The position numbers and the translations under genes are program-made. DNA of 63,186 bases from UBA1205 sp045598105 (GTDB lineage: Bacteria; Bacteroidota; Bacteroidia; Bacteroidales; WCHB1-69): positions 1 to 63,186 of the forward strand of contig JAZLLK010000036.1 in the NCBI GenBank assembly GCA_045598105.1. The letters are read 5' to 3'. Below the pieces are notes generated by a model. It did not search any database and had not been told where the DNA came from. It worked only from the letters and a program-made list of their open reading frames with translations. Within the stretch, counting starts at the first letter, position 1, and each line of letters starts with the position of its first letter. Of this stretch, positions 24,022-32,901 are shown one piece after another.

Positions 24022-26460
24022 ATGGTAAAAAGGATAGTAACTATATGGTGCCTTATATTGATGGTTTTGCCCATGATGTATGGGCAAAATTATATGCTTA
24101 CCGGTGTGGTAAAAGATACTGTTACCATGGAAGGAATAGCCGGTGTAAATATATGGGTGCCCTCACAGCGTACCGGTACCATTACCAATAAAAACGGGGA
24201 ATACACTCTGGTGCTTCCGCAGCCTATAGACAGTGTGGTATTCAGCTGTGTGGGTTATAATACGCAGTATATGTCCGTGCCTGCCCGGCAGAAAAGGCTG
24301 TATGTATTCATGAGTGAAAGTGTAATACAATTACGTAATTTTGACTTTGCGGCGGGTGAAAATCCGGCCCTTGGCATATTGCGTGAGGTGCATAAGCACA
24401 TGAATAGCCATAATCCGTCAAAATATAGCAGCTACAGGTGTAAAATATATACCAAATCGTTTTTTTCGTCCGATATAGTAAATGACAGCCTTACCCGTGC
24501 CGGTCTTTTGGATACTTTACACAGGGTGAGTGAGCAGGATTTGAAATTATATGCCATGCTCAGTAAGCAGCATCTGTTTATAATGGAATCGGTGAAGGAG
24601 CGAAATTATAAGCAAAAAGATAAGGTATATGAAAAAATACTGGCTTCAAAAATATCCGGATTTAAGGACCCTATATTTCATGTGCTCACTTCGGAAATGC
24701 AGTCGTTTTCGTGCTATGATGCAAGCTTTGATGTGCTTACCACCCCTTTTGAAAATCCATTGTGTGACGAGCATTTTAAGCATTATGTGTTTTCATTGAA
24801 AGAAACGCAATATGTTAATGGTGATACCCTGTATGTAATAGATTTTAAGCCGATAGATAATAAGCAGTTTAGAGGGGTGCAGGGCACCGTGCATATTAAT
24901 GCCGCTGACCGGGCGGTGCAGTACATTATGCTGTCGCCCATGTACGACGGAAATATGGTGAATATTATACTGGAGCAGTATTACCATAAGGCTGATAGCG
25001 TGTGGTTCCCCTTGCAAAGCAAGGCCAAAATAGTATTCAATACCGCTATGGTAAGTGTTTACCCTTTGGTGGGCTATATTAACACGGAATATAGTGATGT
25101 GGAAATAGGCTTACCATTGAAAAACAGTCTGTTTGTGGGTGGAGAATTGTATGTGGATACCCAAAATAAGCGGGAGCGTAACACTGAATCTTTACTCACG
25201 CAGTACCGTGCCGATAGTGTGAGTGAAAAGGACCTGAATACTTATATGATGTGGGATACGCTGTCGAGTGAACTGAAGTTGGATAAGTATTTATACGTAG
25301 TTGAGTCGCTTACCTCGGGGCGGTTGCCGGTGTGGTGCTTTGATATAGAAATACCGCGTATAGTGTCGCTCAATAAGCATGAAGCCTGTAGAGTGGGGAT
25401 TGGACTGCGTACTAACGACCGCCTGCTCAAATGGATGAGTATAGGCGGATTCTTCGGTTACGGCTTTCGTGATGAGGAAGCTAAGGGGGGGGGAGACATA
25501 GATTTTAAAATTAATCGCAAGTGGAACAGTTCTATATACGTAGGCGTAGCCTACGACCTGCAGGAAGCCGGAACCGGCTACGAATCACAGTTTGTACATC
25601 ATTTTTCCTACGCTCTGCGAGGATTAAATAAAATACCTTCCACCTATTATGACAATACCCTGAAATATGAAATAGGGGCTTCCTCATTAATAACCAATCA
25701 GGTACAGCTCACCATAGGTGCTTCATACCAGCAAAATAAGGCCTGCTACAGGTATAATTTTTCTCCGGTCTCGTCCAATGCAGACCGATACGCTTACAAT
25801 ATGGCCAATATATATGTGCGTATGCGTATATCGTTTGTCCGCAGGGTGTATGAATCGGATTTGTTTACACTTACCGAGCGAAATAATTATCCCATAGTGG
25901 AGCTGGCTTATCAGCATGGGTTTAAGCATGTGTTTGGCAGCGGGTTTGCCTATAATCAGTATGCGGTAAAAGTACAGCAGGATATTAATATTCCCTATAT
26001 AGGCACCTTCTCGTATATGGTACGCGGAGGCTATATAGACCGTCCGTTGCCCTTGTCAGCCCTATATGCCGTACACGGCAATTATATGGCCTTCGGCTTG
26101 TATGACAAAACCGAGTTCTCTACCATGAAAGCCAATGAATTTTTGTCCGATAAGTTTGTGTCGTTACATTTGTCGCACATGTTTAACCGGCTTATACAAA
26201 CCAGGTACTGCCTGTTACAGCCTGAATTGCTGTTCAATATGGCTTTTGGCGGGCTGCAACATCCCGAATATCATGAGTATATGGAATTCAAAACCATGGA
26301 AAAAGGCTATTATGAATTGGGTGCCATGGTGCATAAGCTACTGTGTGTAGGTTTTGTAGGCGTAGGCGTGGGCGTGTATTGGCGTTTGGGCCACTATAGT
26401 CTGCCGCGTGTGTCTGATAATTTTTCTATACGTATGTCTATTACCGTGGGTAGAAAATAG
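24022..26460 (+). CDS. DUF5686 / carboxypeptidase-regulatory-like outer-membrane protein (contains a G9 tract)
   Basis: The frame opens at 24004, inside a promoter-like TATCTATG (23999-24006); the start chosen is the ATG at 24022, followed by a signal peptide (to PMMYGQ). The 812-aa protein has a CarboxypepD_reg-like domain (about 25-105: GVVKDTVTMEGIAGVNIWVP, IDSVVFSCVGY) and a long DUF5686 region (about 115-810) rich in amphipathic strands, expected to be an outer-membrane beta-barrel. A run of nine G (25485-25493) encodes Lys-Gly-Gly-Gly near residue 488 in a putative loop. In this assembly the gene is in frame. Function of DUF5686 is unknown. Confidence 0.82.
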   Translation: MVKRIVTIWCLILMVLPMMYGQNYMLTGVVKDTVTMEGIAGVNIWVPSQRTGTITNKNGEYTLVLPQPIDSVVFSCVGYNTQYMSVPARQKRLYVFMSESVIQLRNFDFAAGENPALGILREVHKHMNSHNPSKYSSYRCKIYTKSFFSSDIVNDSLTRAGLLDTLHRVSEQDLKLYAMLSKQHLFIMESVKERNYKQKDKVYEKILASKISGFKDPIFHVLTSEMQSFSCYDASFDVLTTPFENPLCDEHFKHYVFSLKETQYVNGDTLYVIDFKPIDNKQFRGVQGTVHINAADRAVQYIMLSPMYDGNMVNIILEQYYHKADSVWFPLQSKAKIVFNTAMVSVYPLVGYINTEYSDVEIGLPLKNSLFVGGELYVDTQNKRERNTESLLTQYRADSVSEKDLNTYMMWDTLSSELKLDKYLYVVESLTSGRLPVWCFDIEIPRIVSLNKHEACRVGIGLRTNDRLLKWMSIGGFFGYGFRDEEAKGGGDIDFKINRKWNSSIYVGVAYDLQEAGTGYESQFVHHFSYALRGLNKIPSTYYDNTLKYEIGASSLITNQVQLTIGASYQQNKACYRYNFSPVSSNADRYAYNMANIYVRMRISFVRRVYESDLFTLTERNNYPIVELAYQHGFKHVFGSGFAYNQYAVKVQQDINIPYIGTFSYMVRGGYIDRPLPLSALYAVHGNYMAFGLYDKTEFSTMKANEFLSDKFVSLHLSHMFNRLIQTRYCLLQPELLFNMAFGGLQHPEYHEYMEFKTMEKGYYELGAMVHKLLCVGFVGVGVGVYWRLGHYSLPRVSDNFSIRMSITVGRK

Positions 26461-26545
26461 CGGGAAAGGGTGCTTGTGGTGTGTGCGTATGGAAACGGCT
26501 GAAAAAAAAGTGTTTGGGCAGGGTGATGTATCATGTAAAAAATGC

Positions 26546-26553
26546 TACCTTTG
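26546..26553 (+). promoter_or_regulatory. -7 promoter element of the DUF1295 gene
   Basis: TACCTTTG followed by C, 27 bp before the ATG at 26581. Confidence 0.7.
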
Positions 26554-26580
26554 CACCTGTAAGTATTAATATTTATCATT

Positions 26581-27516
26581 ATGTCCAAAATTACCTCCTC
26601 ACGAGTATGCAGTTTTGTAATAATTGTTATCATTTATGTAATAGCTGCCGTATTAGGCTGCTTAGTGTATGAGTGTACGTTACATGCCTTAATAACGCAT
26701 AATTCTTATACATATACCTGTGCGTGTATAGGCGGATTATATACAAGCGAAGCCTGCATAGCTCTTTTTGCAGCCGATGTGGCTGCTACTATATGGGTAT
26801 GGCTATGGGGGCTTATATATAAGAATGTATCGGTATATGATCCGTATTGGAGTGTGTTGCCGCCGGTAATGCTTACCATGTGGGCCTTGTGGTATGGCGG
26901 CGTGAGCGTAGCGGGAGTGCTGCTACTTATAGCGGTGTGGTATTGGGGCATAAGGCTTACGGGAAATTGGGCCTATACTTTTCGTAATTTAGATACCGAG
27001 GACTGGCGATACACCAAATATCGTACGGAGCAGCGGCCGGTAATATTTCAGCTCATCAATTTTTTCGGCCTGAATATGATGCCGACCATAGTGGTGTTTG
27101 CGGCCATGATGCCGGGTGTATTCCTATTGAGTACGGTGAGCATGCAAGGTTATGGTGGCGGCGAGGCTACGGTGTTAACCTATGCAGGCTTTGTGGTGTG
27201 CCTCGCCGCCACCACCCTGCAGTGGACGGCCGATCACCAAAAACACGTTTTTTCCAAAGAGCACAAAGGTGAAATATGCAAAGCAGGCTTGTGGAAGCAC
27301 GGGCGTCACCCCAATTATTTGGGTGAAATAGGCATGTGGTGGGGCGTGTGGATAATGCATGTATCGGTATATGGCTTTATACCTGTGTTTGTAGCAGGCC
27401 CCATAGCTATGACATGCTTGTTCCTTTGTATAAGCATACCGCTTATGGAAGGGCGTCAGCTGAAGACCAAGCCAGGCTATGCCGACTATAAAAAGGAGAC
27501 CAGACTATTTATATAG
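26581..27516 (+). CDS. DUF1295 family membrane protein (steroid 5-alpha-reductase fold)
   Basis: The 311-aa protein has about seven membrane helices. The C-terminal part carries the family pattern: FRNLDTEDWRYTKYR, LQWTADHQKHVFSKEHKGE, GLWKHGRHPNYLGEIGMWWG and a final KPGYADYKKETRLF. The HPNYLGE stretch is the NADPH-site signature shared with steroid 5-alpha reductases and isoprenylcysteine methyltransferases. It is probably an inner-membrane redox or methyltransfer enzyme of lipid metabolism; the substrate is unknown. Confidence 0.85.
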   Translation: MSKITSSRVCSFVIIVIIYVIAAVLGCLVYECTLHALITHNSYTYTCACIGGLYTSEACIALFAADVAATIWVWLWGLIYKNVSVYDPYWSVLPPVMLTMWALWYGGVSVAGVLLLIAVWYWGIRLTGNWAYTFRNLDTEDWRYTKYRTEQRPVIFQLINFFGLNMMPTIVVFAAMMPGVFLLSTVSMQGYGGGEATVLTYAGFVVCLAATTLQWTADHQKHVFSKEHKGEICKAGLWKHGRHPNYLGEIGMWWGVWIMHVSVYGFIPVFVAGPIAMTCLFLCISIPLMEGRQLKTKPGYADYKKETRLFI

Positions 27517-27589
27517 TAAGTGTACCTGTATTTAGCGGTTATGTAGTCATATCTTTTTTGGGCGGGGCGTGTGTGTGGTATATAATATA

Positions 27590-27620
27590 TACCCAAGGCA
27601 GCCTGCGGCTGCCTTGGGTA
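27590..27620. terminator. Strong 14-bp hairpin between convergent genes
   Basis: TACCCAAGGCAGCC (27590-27603) pairs perfectly with GGCTGCCTTGGGTA (27607-27620) around a TGC loop. No clean T-run follows on either strand. The position between two convergent gene ends suggests a terminator for both. Confidence 0.65.
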
Positions 27621-27646
27621 AAAATAAGGAAATAAAAGCAAGCGGG

Positions 27647-28192
27647 CTATTGTTTTAAAAACTGTATTACCGTACGGGCCTCTTCTTCTTCTAAGGTAAT
27701 AACGGGGGTGGTATCGGTGAATTGGTGAGGTACGTACTCACTTAGCTGCATTATTACCATGGCGTGGTCTTTACAGGTGCATTCGTAGGCACGCAGGCAT
27801 ACGGTATTGCCGTTGTTTTTGGCTATGTTTTGTAATTTGAGCCATTGGCGGTTGTTTATACAGGTGTATATATGTTGTTTTTGAGAACTGTCGAAATATA
27901 TGTAGTGCTTTTTCATTTTGCAGTTCCATGGCACATATACATATACTCCGTTTTCCTTTTTACAGGCCGATATCAGCAGTGTAAAGCCTGTAATAATGCA
28001 GGAAATGCCTATGAGACATAGCAGTATTTGCACCTTGTCGTTGCTGCTTATTTTCAGCAGGTTAATTACCATACATATAACACCTGCCATGAGTATGCAT
28101 AGGGGCGTAAGGCCGCTTTTGCGTTGTTGTGTTATTATGTTTTCATTTTGCAATGTTTGTAAATGCTCTTTTATGTTTATAATGTTTTCCAT
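27647..28192 (-). CDS. Hypothetical small membrane protein, paralogue of the next gene
   Basis: The 181-aa protein has a cytoplasmic N-terminal helix, two membrane helices (about 30-48 and 55-75) and a soluble C-terminal domain. The layout and parts of the C-terminal sequence (YVYVPWNCKMKKHYIYFDSS, IYTCINNRQWLKLQNI, VCLRAYEC) match the gene 31 bp upstream (VYLPTGEQLSREELYFDHEH, ILAALEHGDLLSLSDI, IVVIKYAN). The two are therefore diverged duplicates in one transcript. No named family is recognised. Confidence 0.65.
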   Translation of the reverse strand: MENIINIKEHLQTLQNENIITQQRKSGLTPLCILMAGVICMVINLLKISSNDKVQILLCLIGISCIITGFTLLISACKKENGVYVYVPWNCKMKKHYIYFDSSQKQHIYTCINNRQWLKLQNIAKNNGNTVCLRAYECTCKDHAMVIMQLSEYVPHQFTDTTPVITLEEEEARTVIQFLKQ

Positions 28193-28223
28193 ATATTGTC
28201 TTTTTTTTGTATGGTGAATGTTT

Positions 28224-28736
28224 TTATTTTTCTGTTTTGTATATTTTGCTTATGGGCGACAGGGTAAAGCCGTCGTTATGAAAAGCCTGTGCAGCCATGA
28301 AACTGTTGTCGGCGTTGGCATATTTTATTACCACTATTTGTGCCTGCACGCTTTTAGGTATGTCTGATAAGGATAGCAGGTCGCCATGTTCCAGTGCGGC
28401 CAATATGGAAGCCCGGTGTTCATGATCAAAGTACAGCTCTTCGCGGCTTAGCTGCTCACCGGTAGGTAGGTACACCGGATGATGGCAATCACCCACACAG
28501 TAAAAACAAATAACTGATATTAAGCCAAGTAATCCTATTATAATGAGTACTATAAGCGTTTCGTTAAGGGCAGCATGCTGCTGCAAAAAGTCGGTGAACA
28601 GCCAATATATAACACAGCATATTATGCCTGCGGCAGCGCATATAAATCCGCCGGTAAGTATTTGATATTGTTTTTTTATGTCGGTTGACAGTTGGTATAT
28701 GGATTTGTCTATATGTTTTTTTTTTACTTGTGACAT
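28224..28736 (-). CDS. Hypothetical small membrane protein, paralogue of the 27647 gene
   Basis: The 170-aa protein has two membrane helices (about 28-48 and 60-82) and a soluble C-terminal domain that begins HHPVYLPTGEQLSREELYFD. It is the upstream member of a duplicated pair on the minus strand. The region before its ATG is AT-rich without a TAnnTTTG box. The function is unknown; the shared tail (LYFD, ILAALEHGDLLSL, IVVIKYAN) looks like a small alpha/beta domain. Confidence 0.65.
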   Translation of the reverse strand: MSQVKKKHIDKSIYQLSTDIKKQYQILTGGFICAAAGIICCVIYWLFTDFLQQHAALNETLIVLIIIGLLGLISVICFYCVGDCHHPVYLPTGEQLSREELYFDHEHRASILAALEHGDLLSLSDIPKSVQAQIVVIKYANADNSFMAAQAFHNDGFTLSPISKIYKTEK

Positions 28737-28877
28737 TTTATTATCTTCTTTTTGTTGTTATAAAATTATATTATTTTTATATGTAATAGCATATAACACA
28801 TATATATAAATTGTAATATATTGTATATGTGTTGCGTAACTATATATTTACTATCGGGCATACATAAGCGGTACACG

Positions 28878-28902
28878 CACTCTATACGGGCAATATAGAG
28901 TG
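28878..28902. other. 9-bp inverted repeat in an intergenic gap
   Basis: CACTCTATA (28878-28886) is followed after 7 bp by TATAGAGTG (28894-28902). There is no T-run on either side. It could be an operator or part of an RNA fold; it lies downstream of the 28944 gene (minus strand). Confidence 0.35.
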
Positions 28903-28943
28903 GATATACGGTGCCTATGAAAACAAGCAGTAAAAAAGAAGAT

Positions 28944-29345
28944 TTATATGATTATTTTTCTTAAAAAATAGACGTAATAGTAGTACGAAGTTTTGAATTG
29001 TGATTTGAAGAATGAAACGGTAAGCCTGTAATAGTGAATATTTCCGCGTATTGTGGAGTGAGCCCTGTGTATATTCGGTGTGTGTTTGGAACTGTAATGG
29101 TAGGGGGATAGGTGGCTGCCGGCGGTGCTTTCTTCTACCGTAATATTGCTCACCGGAGGCATAATATAGGCCAATGCATTCCATATAACGGTGTATTCCT
29201 GTATTATTTTGTCATATATACGGGTGGTAGCAGGGGCCGATGCCGTGCCGCCCTGGCCGGCTAAAACCTGTTGCTGCTGTGTAAACAGCAGCATGCCCAG
29301 CATCAGTATGCTTATACGTGTTATTATCCTTTTACTTAATGACAT
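28944..29345 (-). CDS. Hypothetical exported protein
   Basis: The 133-aa ORF begins with a signal peptide (MSLSKRIITRISILMLGMLLF, with cleavage near VLAGQ) and has a promoter box just upstream (29370-29377). The rest (TRIYDKIIQEYTVIWNALAY; TIRGNIHYYRLTVSFF) matches nothing recognised, and the last 20 residues are Tyr/Lys-rich. A real small gene is likely because signal and promoter agree, but the C-terminal half may not be conserved. Confidence 0.5.
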   Translation of the reverse strand: MSLSKRIITRISILMLGMLLFTQQQQVLAGQGGTASAPATTRIYDKIIQEYTVIWNALAYIMPPVSNITVEESTAGSHLSPYHYSSKHTPNIHRAHSTIRGNIHYYRLTVSFFKSQFKTSYYYYVYFLRKIII

Positions 29346-29369
29346 GGTTAATATACAATATTACATGTG

Positions 29370-29377
29370 CAAATGTA
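29370..29377 (-). promoter_or_regulatory. -7 promoter element of the 29345 gene
   Basis: The minus strand reads TACATTTG followed by C, 25 bp before the ATG. Confidence 0.6.
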
Positions 29378-29455
29378 GCATTTTTTTTTCAGGAAAAAGC
29401 GTGTGGGTAATAAAAAATGTGATTTTGCGTATGCAAATGTAATACTAAGGAAGAT

Positions 29456-29864
29456 ATGAAAAACCTGATTGTAATGTTGGCGGCATTGCTTATAGGCGGC
29501 TGCCGGACGTGCCGCCGTTAATAAGGGCACCGTATATGATAAATATGCCTTTAAAATGGTAAAGTATCATCAGGACAGGATGGATTATAACGGTGTGCTC
29601 ACGGTGAAGAATATTACAGGTAAAACCATATATTATATTAAAGGTGAGTTTGTGTATTATGATATGAAAGGTACTATGTCAAATTACGAAAACATAAGTA
29701 CAAATATAGAAATAGCACCCTGTATGACCAACTGCTTTGATGTGAACGGGTGTGGAAATGTGGATAGTTATGAGTATTGTTATGCGTATTATGAAAGCGA
29801 GAAAAGCTCTTCACATCCCGATCGTGTATTCAAGGAGGAATTTAGGCCGGAGGCCTATAAATAG
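29456..29864 (+). pseudogene. Frameshifted lipoprotein gene
   Basis: The ATG at 29456 starts a textbook lipoprotein signal (MKNLIVMLAALLIGGC) that stops at 29519-29521. The adjacent frame, open at that point, continues with NKGTVYDKYAFKMVKYHQDR and runs to 29864 (YNGVLTVKNITGKTIYYIKG, IEIAPCMTNCFDVNGCGNVD), a small beta-domain common in Bacteroidota lipoproteins. A one-base shift in the GC-rich stretch 29495-29518 would join the two into a lipoprotein of about 135 residues. It is a recent pseudogene, a sequencing error or, less likely, programmed frameshifting. Confidence 0.6.
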
Positions 29865-29935
29865 TTGAAAAATATACAAAAAAAGTCGGAATATGTAATG
29901 CTTCACATTCCGACAATGAGGATATGTTATAAGTG

Positions 29936-30616
29936 TTATGCTTGTATCTCCTGTTCTTCGGTATCTTCGGTATCGTTCAGGAATGGGAAGGCTTCGCCTT
30001 TTACCAGCCATGATATGCCAAAGAGGTGCAGGAGTACTATTTCCACTATCATTATCAGGTATTGCGGGGCGCCGCACAGCATAATAACGGCAAATGCCAG
30101 CTCCATTGCCAGCATTCCTATACCGCACACGCGGTATATGATGTTACGTATACGCTTGCGGGGAGTAATGTTGCCATTGCTCAGGGTGAACAGGAATATG
30201 CTGTTACAGGCTATAAGTATGAAGAACAGGGCAGCGCTTACGGTGTGAATAATGTGTGATATGTGTATGGGTACCTGAAAAAATCCCACGGGTGTGCCGT
30301 TCTCTATCCAATTTACATTGCAGGGAAACAGCACTATACACAGCCCGAATATGCCCGAAAGGGTGGTAATCCAATTATCCCATTTATCGTAGCCTATGTA
30401 GGATATAAGCACTATGCACGCCGGTACCAGCACTCCCACCATGGCCGGACTTTGGTAATAGGTAGCCGATATGCTCCACCACCATTCGTTACCGGGGTGA
30501 GGCCTGGCTATGCCTGCCGAAAACAGGGCTAACCATGGTAGTATAATTCCGAGCAGACCGCATACATTGCGTATGCGGAGATACATTTTTTCTTCTTTTG
30601 TCTTGTTTGTAGGCAT
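29936..30616 (-). CDS. Hypothetical six-helix membrane protein
   Basis: The 226-aa protein has about six membrane helices. Recognisable points are a conserved-looking SISATYYQSPAMVGVLVPAC, YIGYDKWDNWITTLSGIFGL, VLFPCNVNWIENG and an acidic tail (FLNDTEDTEEQEIQA). The GYDxxD...FP arrangement recalls DUF998/Frag1-like membrane proteins, but this is not firm. No operon partner is evident and its promoter is not clear. Confidence 0.65.
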   Translation of the reverse strand: MPTNKTKEEKMYLRIRNVCGLLGIILPWLALFSAGIARPHPGNEWWWSISATYYQSPAMVGVLVPACIVLISYIGYDKWDNWITTLSGIFGLCIVLFPCNVNWIENGTPVGFFQVPIHISHIIHTVSAALFFILIACNSIFLFTLSNGNITPRKRIRNIIYRVCGIGMLAMELAFAVIMLCGAPQYLIMIVEIVLLHLFGISWLVKGEAFPFLNDTEDTEEQEIQA

Positions 30617-30736
30617 AATAAGTTTGTTTGGTTAATTTATAAAATATATAACGTAAATTTGGCTTTACTATTGTTTGTGAACAATAGTTTTTTTATAAAA
30701 AAACAAAAAAAACAACGGTAGTATATGTTTCTTTGC

Positions 30737-30744
30737 TAATTTTG
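30737..30744 (+). promoter_or_regulatory. -7 promoter element of the exonuclease gene
   Basis: TAATTTTG followed by C, 33 bp before the ATG at 30778. It lies inside the longer open frame from 30733, which argues for the downstream start. Confidence 0.65.
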
Positions 30745-30777
30745 CGGCATATAGTAATTTTATATGTAGCAATAGTT

Positions 30778-31266
30778 ATGGATAATTTTGCAGCCATAGA
30801 TTTTGAAACGGCCAACGGCTACCCAAGCAGTGTGTGTGCCGTGGGCATAGTAGTGGTACGTCAGAGACGCATAGCTGATAGCTTTTATAGTCTTATTAAA
30901 CCTTATCCTAATATGTACAGTTCGGTGTGTACGGCGGTACATGGTCTGTCGTACGAGGATACCGATGATGCACCTGCCTTTCCGCATGTATGGGCACAGG
31001 TGGAGCCTATAATACAGGGGTTGCCATTGGTAGCCCACAATAAAGCCTTTGACGAGCGGTGTCTTAAGGCTGCGTTTCATGCCTATGATATGGAATATCC
31101 TAACTATCCTTTTTATTGTACTCTGGTAAAGTCACGCAAGGTGTGGCCTGCCGGCAGGCACAATTTGGACATTATAGCTTCCTATTGCGGTTATGACCTT
31201 AAGAATCATCACCACGCCCTGGCCGATGCCGAGGCCTGTGCCGTAATAGCTATGAAAATATTGTAG
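30778..31266 (+). CDS. DEDDh 3'-5' exonuclease (DNA polymerase III epsilon-like)
   Basis: The ATG at 30778 is chosen because it places the first motif at the N-terminus: AAIDFETAN (catalytic Asp and Glu). Further motifs are HGLSYEDTDDAPAF, LVAHNKAFDERCL and the last His/Asp pair in HHALADAEACAVIAM. At 162 aa it is a stand-alone exonuclease domain of the DnaQ/oligoribonuclease family, probably for proofreading, repair or RNA turnover. It is too short to include a tau/alpha-binding tail. It stands alone. Confidence 0.88.
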   Translation: MDNFAAIDFETANGYPSSVCAVGIVVVRQRRIADSFYSLIKPYPNMYSSVCTAVHGLSYEDTDDAPAFPHVWAQVEPIIQGLPLVAHNKAFDERCLKAAFHAYDMEYPNYPFYCTLVKSRKVWPAGRHNLDIIASYCGYDLKNHHHALADAEACAVIAMKIL

Positions 31267-31345
31267 AAAAATAAGTGCTTTTTTTTGACTGTTATTTTAT
31301 GTCAGGAAGAAATGAATCAGGTGTGATTATGTGAAAATAAAGTGC

Positions 31346-31353
31346 TATATTTG
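31346..31353 (+). promoter_or_regulatory. -7 promoter element of the 31396 gene
   Basis: TATATTTG followed by C, 42 bp before the ATG. Confidence 0.65.
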
Positions 31354-31395
31354 CGTGTTGAAAAAAGATAGTTTTGAATAAATAAACGTGTAATA

Positions 31396-31911
31396 ATGAA
31401 AAAGATAATAGTACTATCGGTGTTTTGTGTTCTTGCAGTTAATGCTATAGGGCAAATTTCAATTATAAGTGAAGGTAATACAAAACGTTCATCCTATCTT
31501 GTCAAAGATGATAATGCCGGAATAAGAAAAATAGATGGAGTATATCACCTTTTGGTGTTTGATGTTTATGGAAACGAGCCCTTGTATATTCAGTTAGGTA
31601 GTAGTGAAGCCGAAACTATGAAAAGTTTGGAAACTATTATAAATTGGTATATCAATGCAAAAAATAAGTCATATATAGAGTTTGATGGTGGCTATGGTAT
31701 TATTACAATGTACAAGGCATCAGGCAGACCCTGGTTTTCTAATAATAGTGTTGATTGTATAAAAGATTATATTAAAACAATGGTATATTCAGCCTTATTA
31801 GAAACCGATTGTCGTAAGCCAAAGTTAGATGGTACAAAAATAGGTTATTTATCATCTATTAATCAATTGCAAAGAGCTTATGATAAGTTGAAATCAGGAT
31901 TCTCTTTATAG
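31396..31911 (+). CDS. Hypothetical exported protein
   Basis: The 171-aa protein has a signal peptide (MKKIIVLSVFCVLAVNAIGQ). The mature part (IDGVYHLLVFDVYGNEPLYI, AETMKSLETIINWYINAKNK, YGIITMYKASGRPWFSN) looks like an alpha/beta domain without a recognised family. Isoleucine codons are mixed (ATA and ATT) and the gene is more AT-rich than its neighbours, which may mean it was acquired. It is monocistronic, with the next gene carrying its own promoter. Confidence 0.6.
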   Translation: MKKIIVLSVFCVLAVNAIGQISIISEGNTKRSSYLVKDDNAGIRKIDGVYHLLVFDVYGNEPLYIQLGSSEAETMKSLETIINWYINAKNKSYIEFDGGYGIITMYKASGRPWFSNNSVDCIKDYIKTMVYSALLETDCRKPKLDGTKIGYLSSINQLQRAYDKLKSGFSL

Positions 31912-31930
31912 TTCATTCCATTTTTTATTG

Positions 31931-31938
31931 TATCTTTG
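31931..31938 (+). promoter_or_regulatory. -7 promoter element of the FemAB/GNAT-like gene
   Basis: TATCTTTG followed by CA, 20 bp before the ATG at 31959. Confidence 0.7.
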
Positions 31939-31958
31939 CATATTATATAAGCACATAT

Positions 31959-32900
31959 ATGGATAACAGTAAGCAGGAATATATAGCATGGTGTAGTACC
32001 CACAGTATGCCGGTATTTATGCAGTCGTGGTGGATGGATGCCGTGTGCCACAGCGGTAAGCAATGGCAGGTGCTATTGTATAAGCTCTCCGGTGACATAT
32101 TGGCCGTGTGTGTGTTCCATTATATAGAAAAGCACGGTTTCCGTATGGTGTTGCAGCCGGAGCTTACTCCTTATTCAGGCTGGTGGATGAGTCCGCAGTT
32201 GTCTGCTGCCGGGCAGCAGGAGGCTGCCGCCTATATGCTGGGGCAGCTGGAAGAGCAGCATTATGATTATATACAGCTGGCCTTCCGTCCTCAGGCACCC
32301 GCTACCGATGTGTTGCGTAAGCATGGCTATAAGGTGCAGGAACGGCCCACCTACATATTATATAATATAGAGCAGGACGGCTTGTTGGAGAAATTTCATT
32401 CTTCCAAGCGACGTCAGGTGAAAAAAGCGGAAGCCGGTTTGCATTTTTCCACCCATTTATCGGTGGAAGAATTCTGCCGCCTGCATATATGGCAATATGC
32501 ATATAGGAATGAACAGGATATGTATTCTTCCGCATTGTTACAAGCCATATGTAATGCCGCCATAAGCGCAGGCCATGGCCATATATGCTCCGTGAACGAC
32601 CATAATAACGTGTGTCATGCCGCTGCCCTGGTGGTGTGGGACGAGCGGAGTGCCTATTATTTATTATATTATATCCATCCTGAATATCGTTCCTCCGGTG
32701 GCTCGTCTATGCTGGTGTATGAAATGATAAAATTTCTGCAAGGTAAAACACATCATTTCGATTTTGAAGGCGGTAGCCAACCTAATGTGGCCGCCTCCTA
32801 TGCCAAATTCGGTACGGAAATGACCCCTTGGATATTGGCGGAAAAATATAAAAATATATTTGTAAGACTTTTAGTGACAATTTATAAGCATAAAAAATAG
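31959..32900 (+). CDS. FemAB/GNAT-like acyltransferase
   Basis: The 313-aa cytoplasmic protein is of the acetyltransferase_6 (FemAB-like) group. The N-terminal half has PVFMQSWWMDAVC and TPYSGWWMSPQ, the middle EKFHSSKRRQVKKAEAG (typical of this family) and the C-terminal half the GNAT-like YYLLYYIHPEYRSSGGSSML followed by HHFDFEGG and KFGTEM. Relatives transfer amino acids to peptidoglycan or acyl groups to cell-surface polymers. The convergent glycosyltransferase starts 2 bp beyond its stop, which fits a surface-polymer role but does not prove it. Confidence 0.75.
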   Translation: MDNSKQEYIAWCSTHSMPVFMQSWWMDAVCHSGKQWQVLLYKLSGDILAVCVFHYIEKHGFRMVLQPELTPYSGWWMSPQLSAAGQQEAAAYMLGQLEEQHYDYIQLAFRPQAPATDVLRKHGYKVQERPTYILYNIEQDGLLEKFHSSKRRQVKKAEAGLHFSTHLSVEEFCRLHIWQYAYRNEQDMYSSALLQAICNAAISAGHGHICSVNDHNNVCHAAALVVWDERSAYYLLYYIHPEYRSSGGSSMLVYEMIKFLQGKTHHFDFEGGSQPNVAASYAKFGTEMTPWILAEKYKNIFVRLLVTIYKHKK

Positions 32901-32901
32901 C

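Noticed and set aside
29811..30128. Minus-strand 105-codon frame overlapping the end of the broken lipoprotein gene and the six-helix membrane protein gene
   Set aside because: Arg/Tyr-rich translation with no signal peptide or family, overlapping a better-supported gene in another frame.
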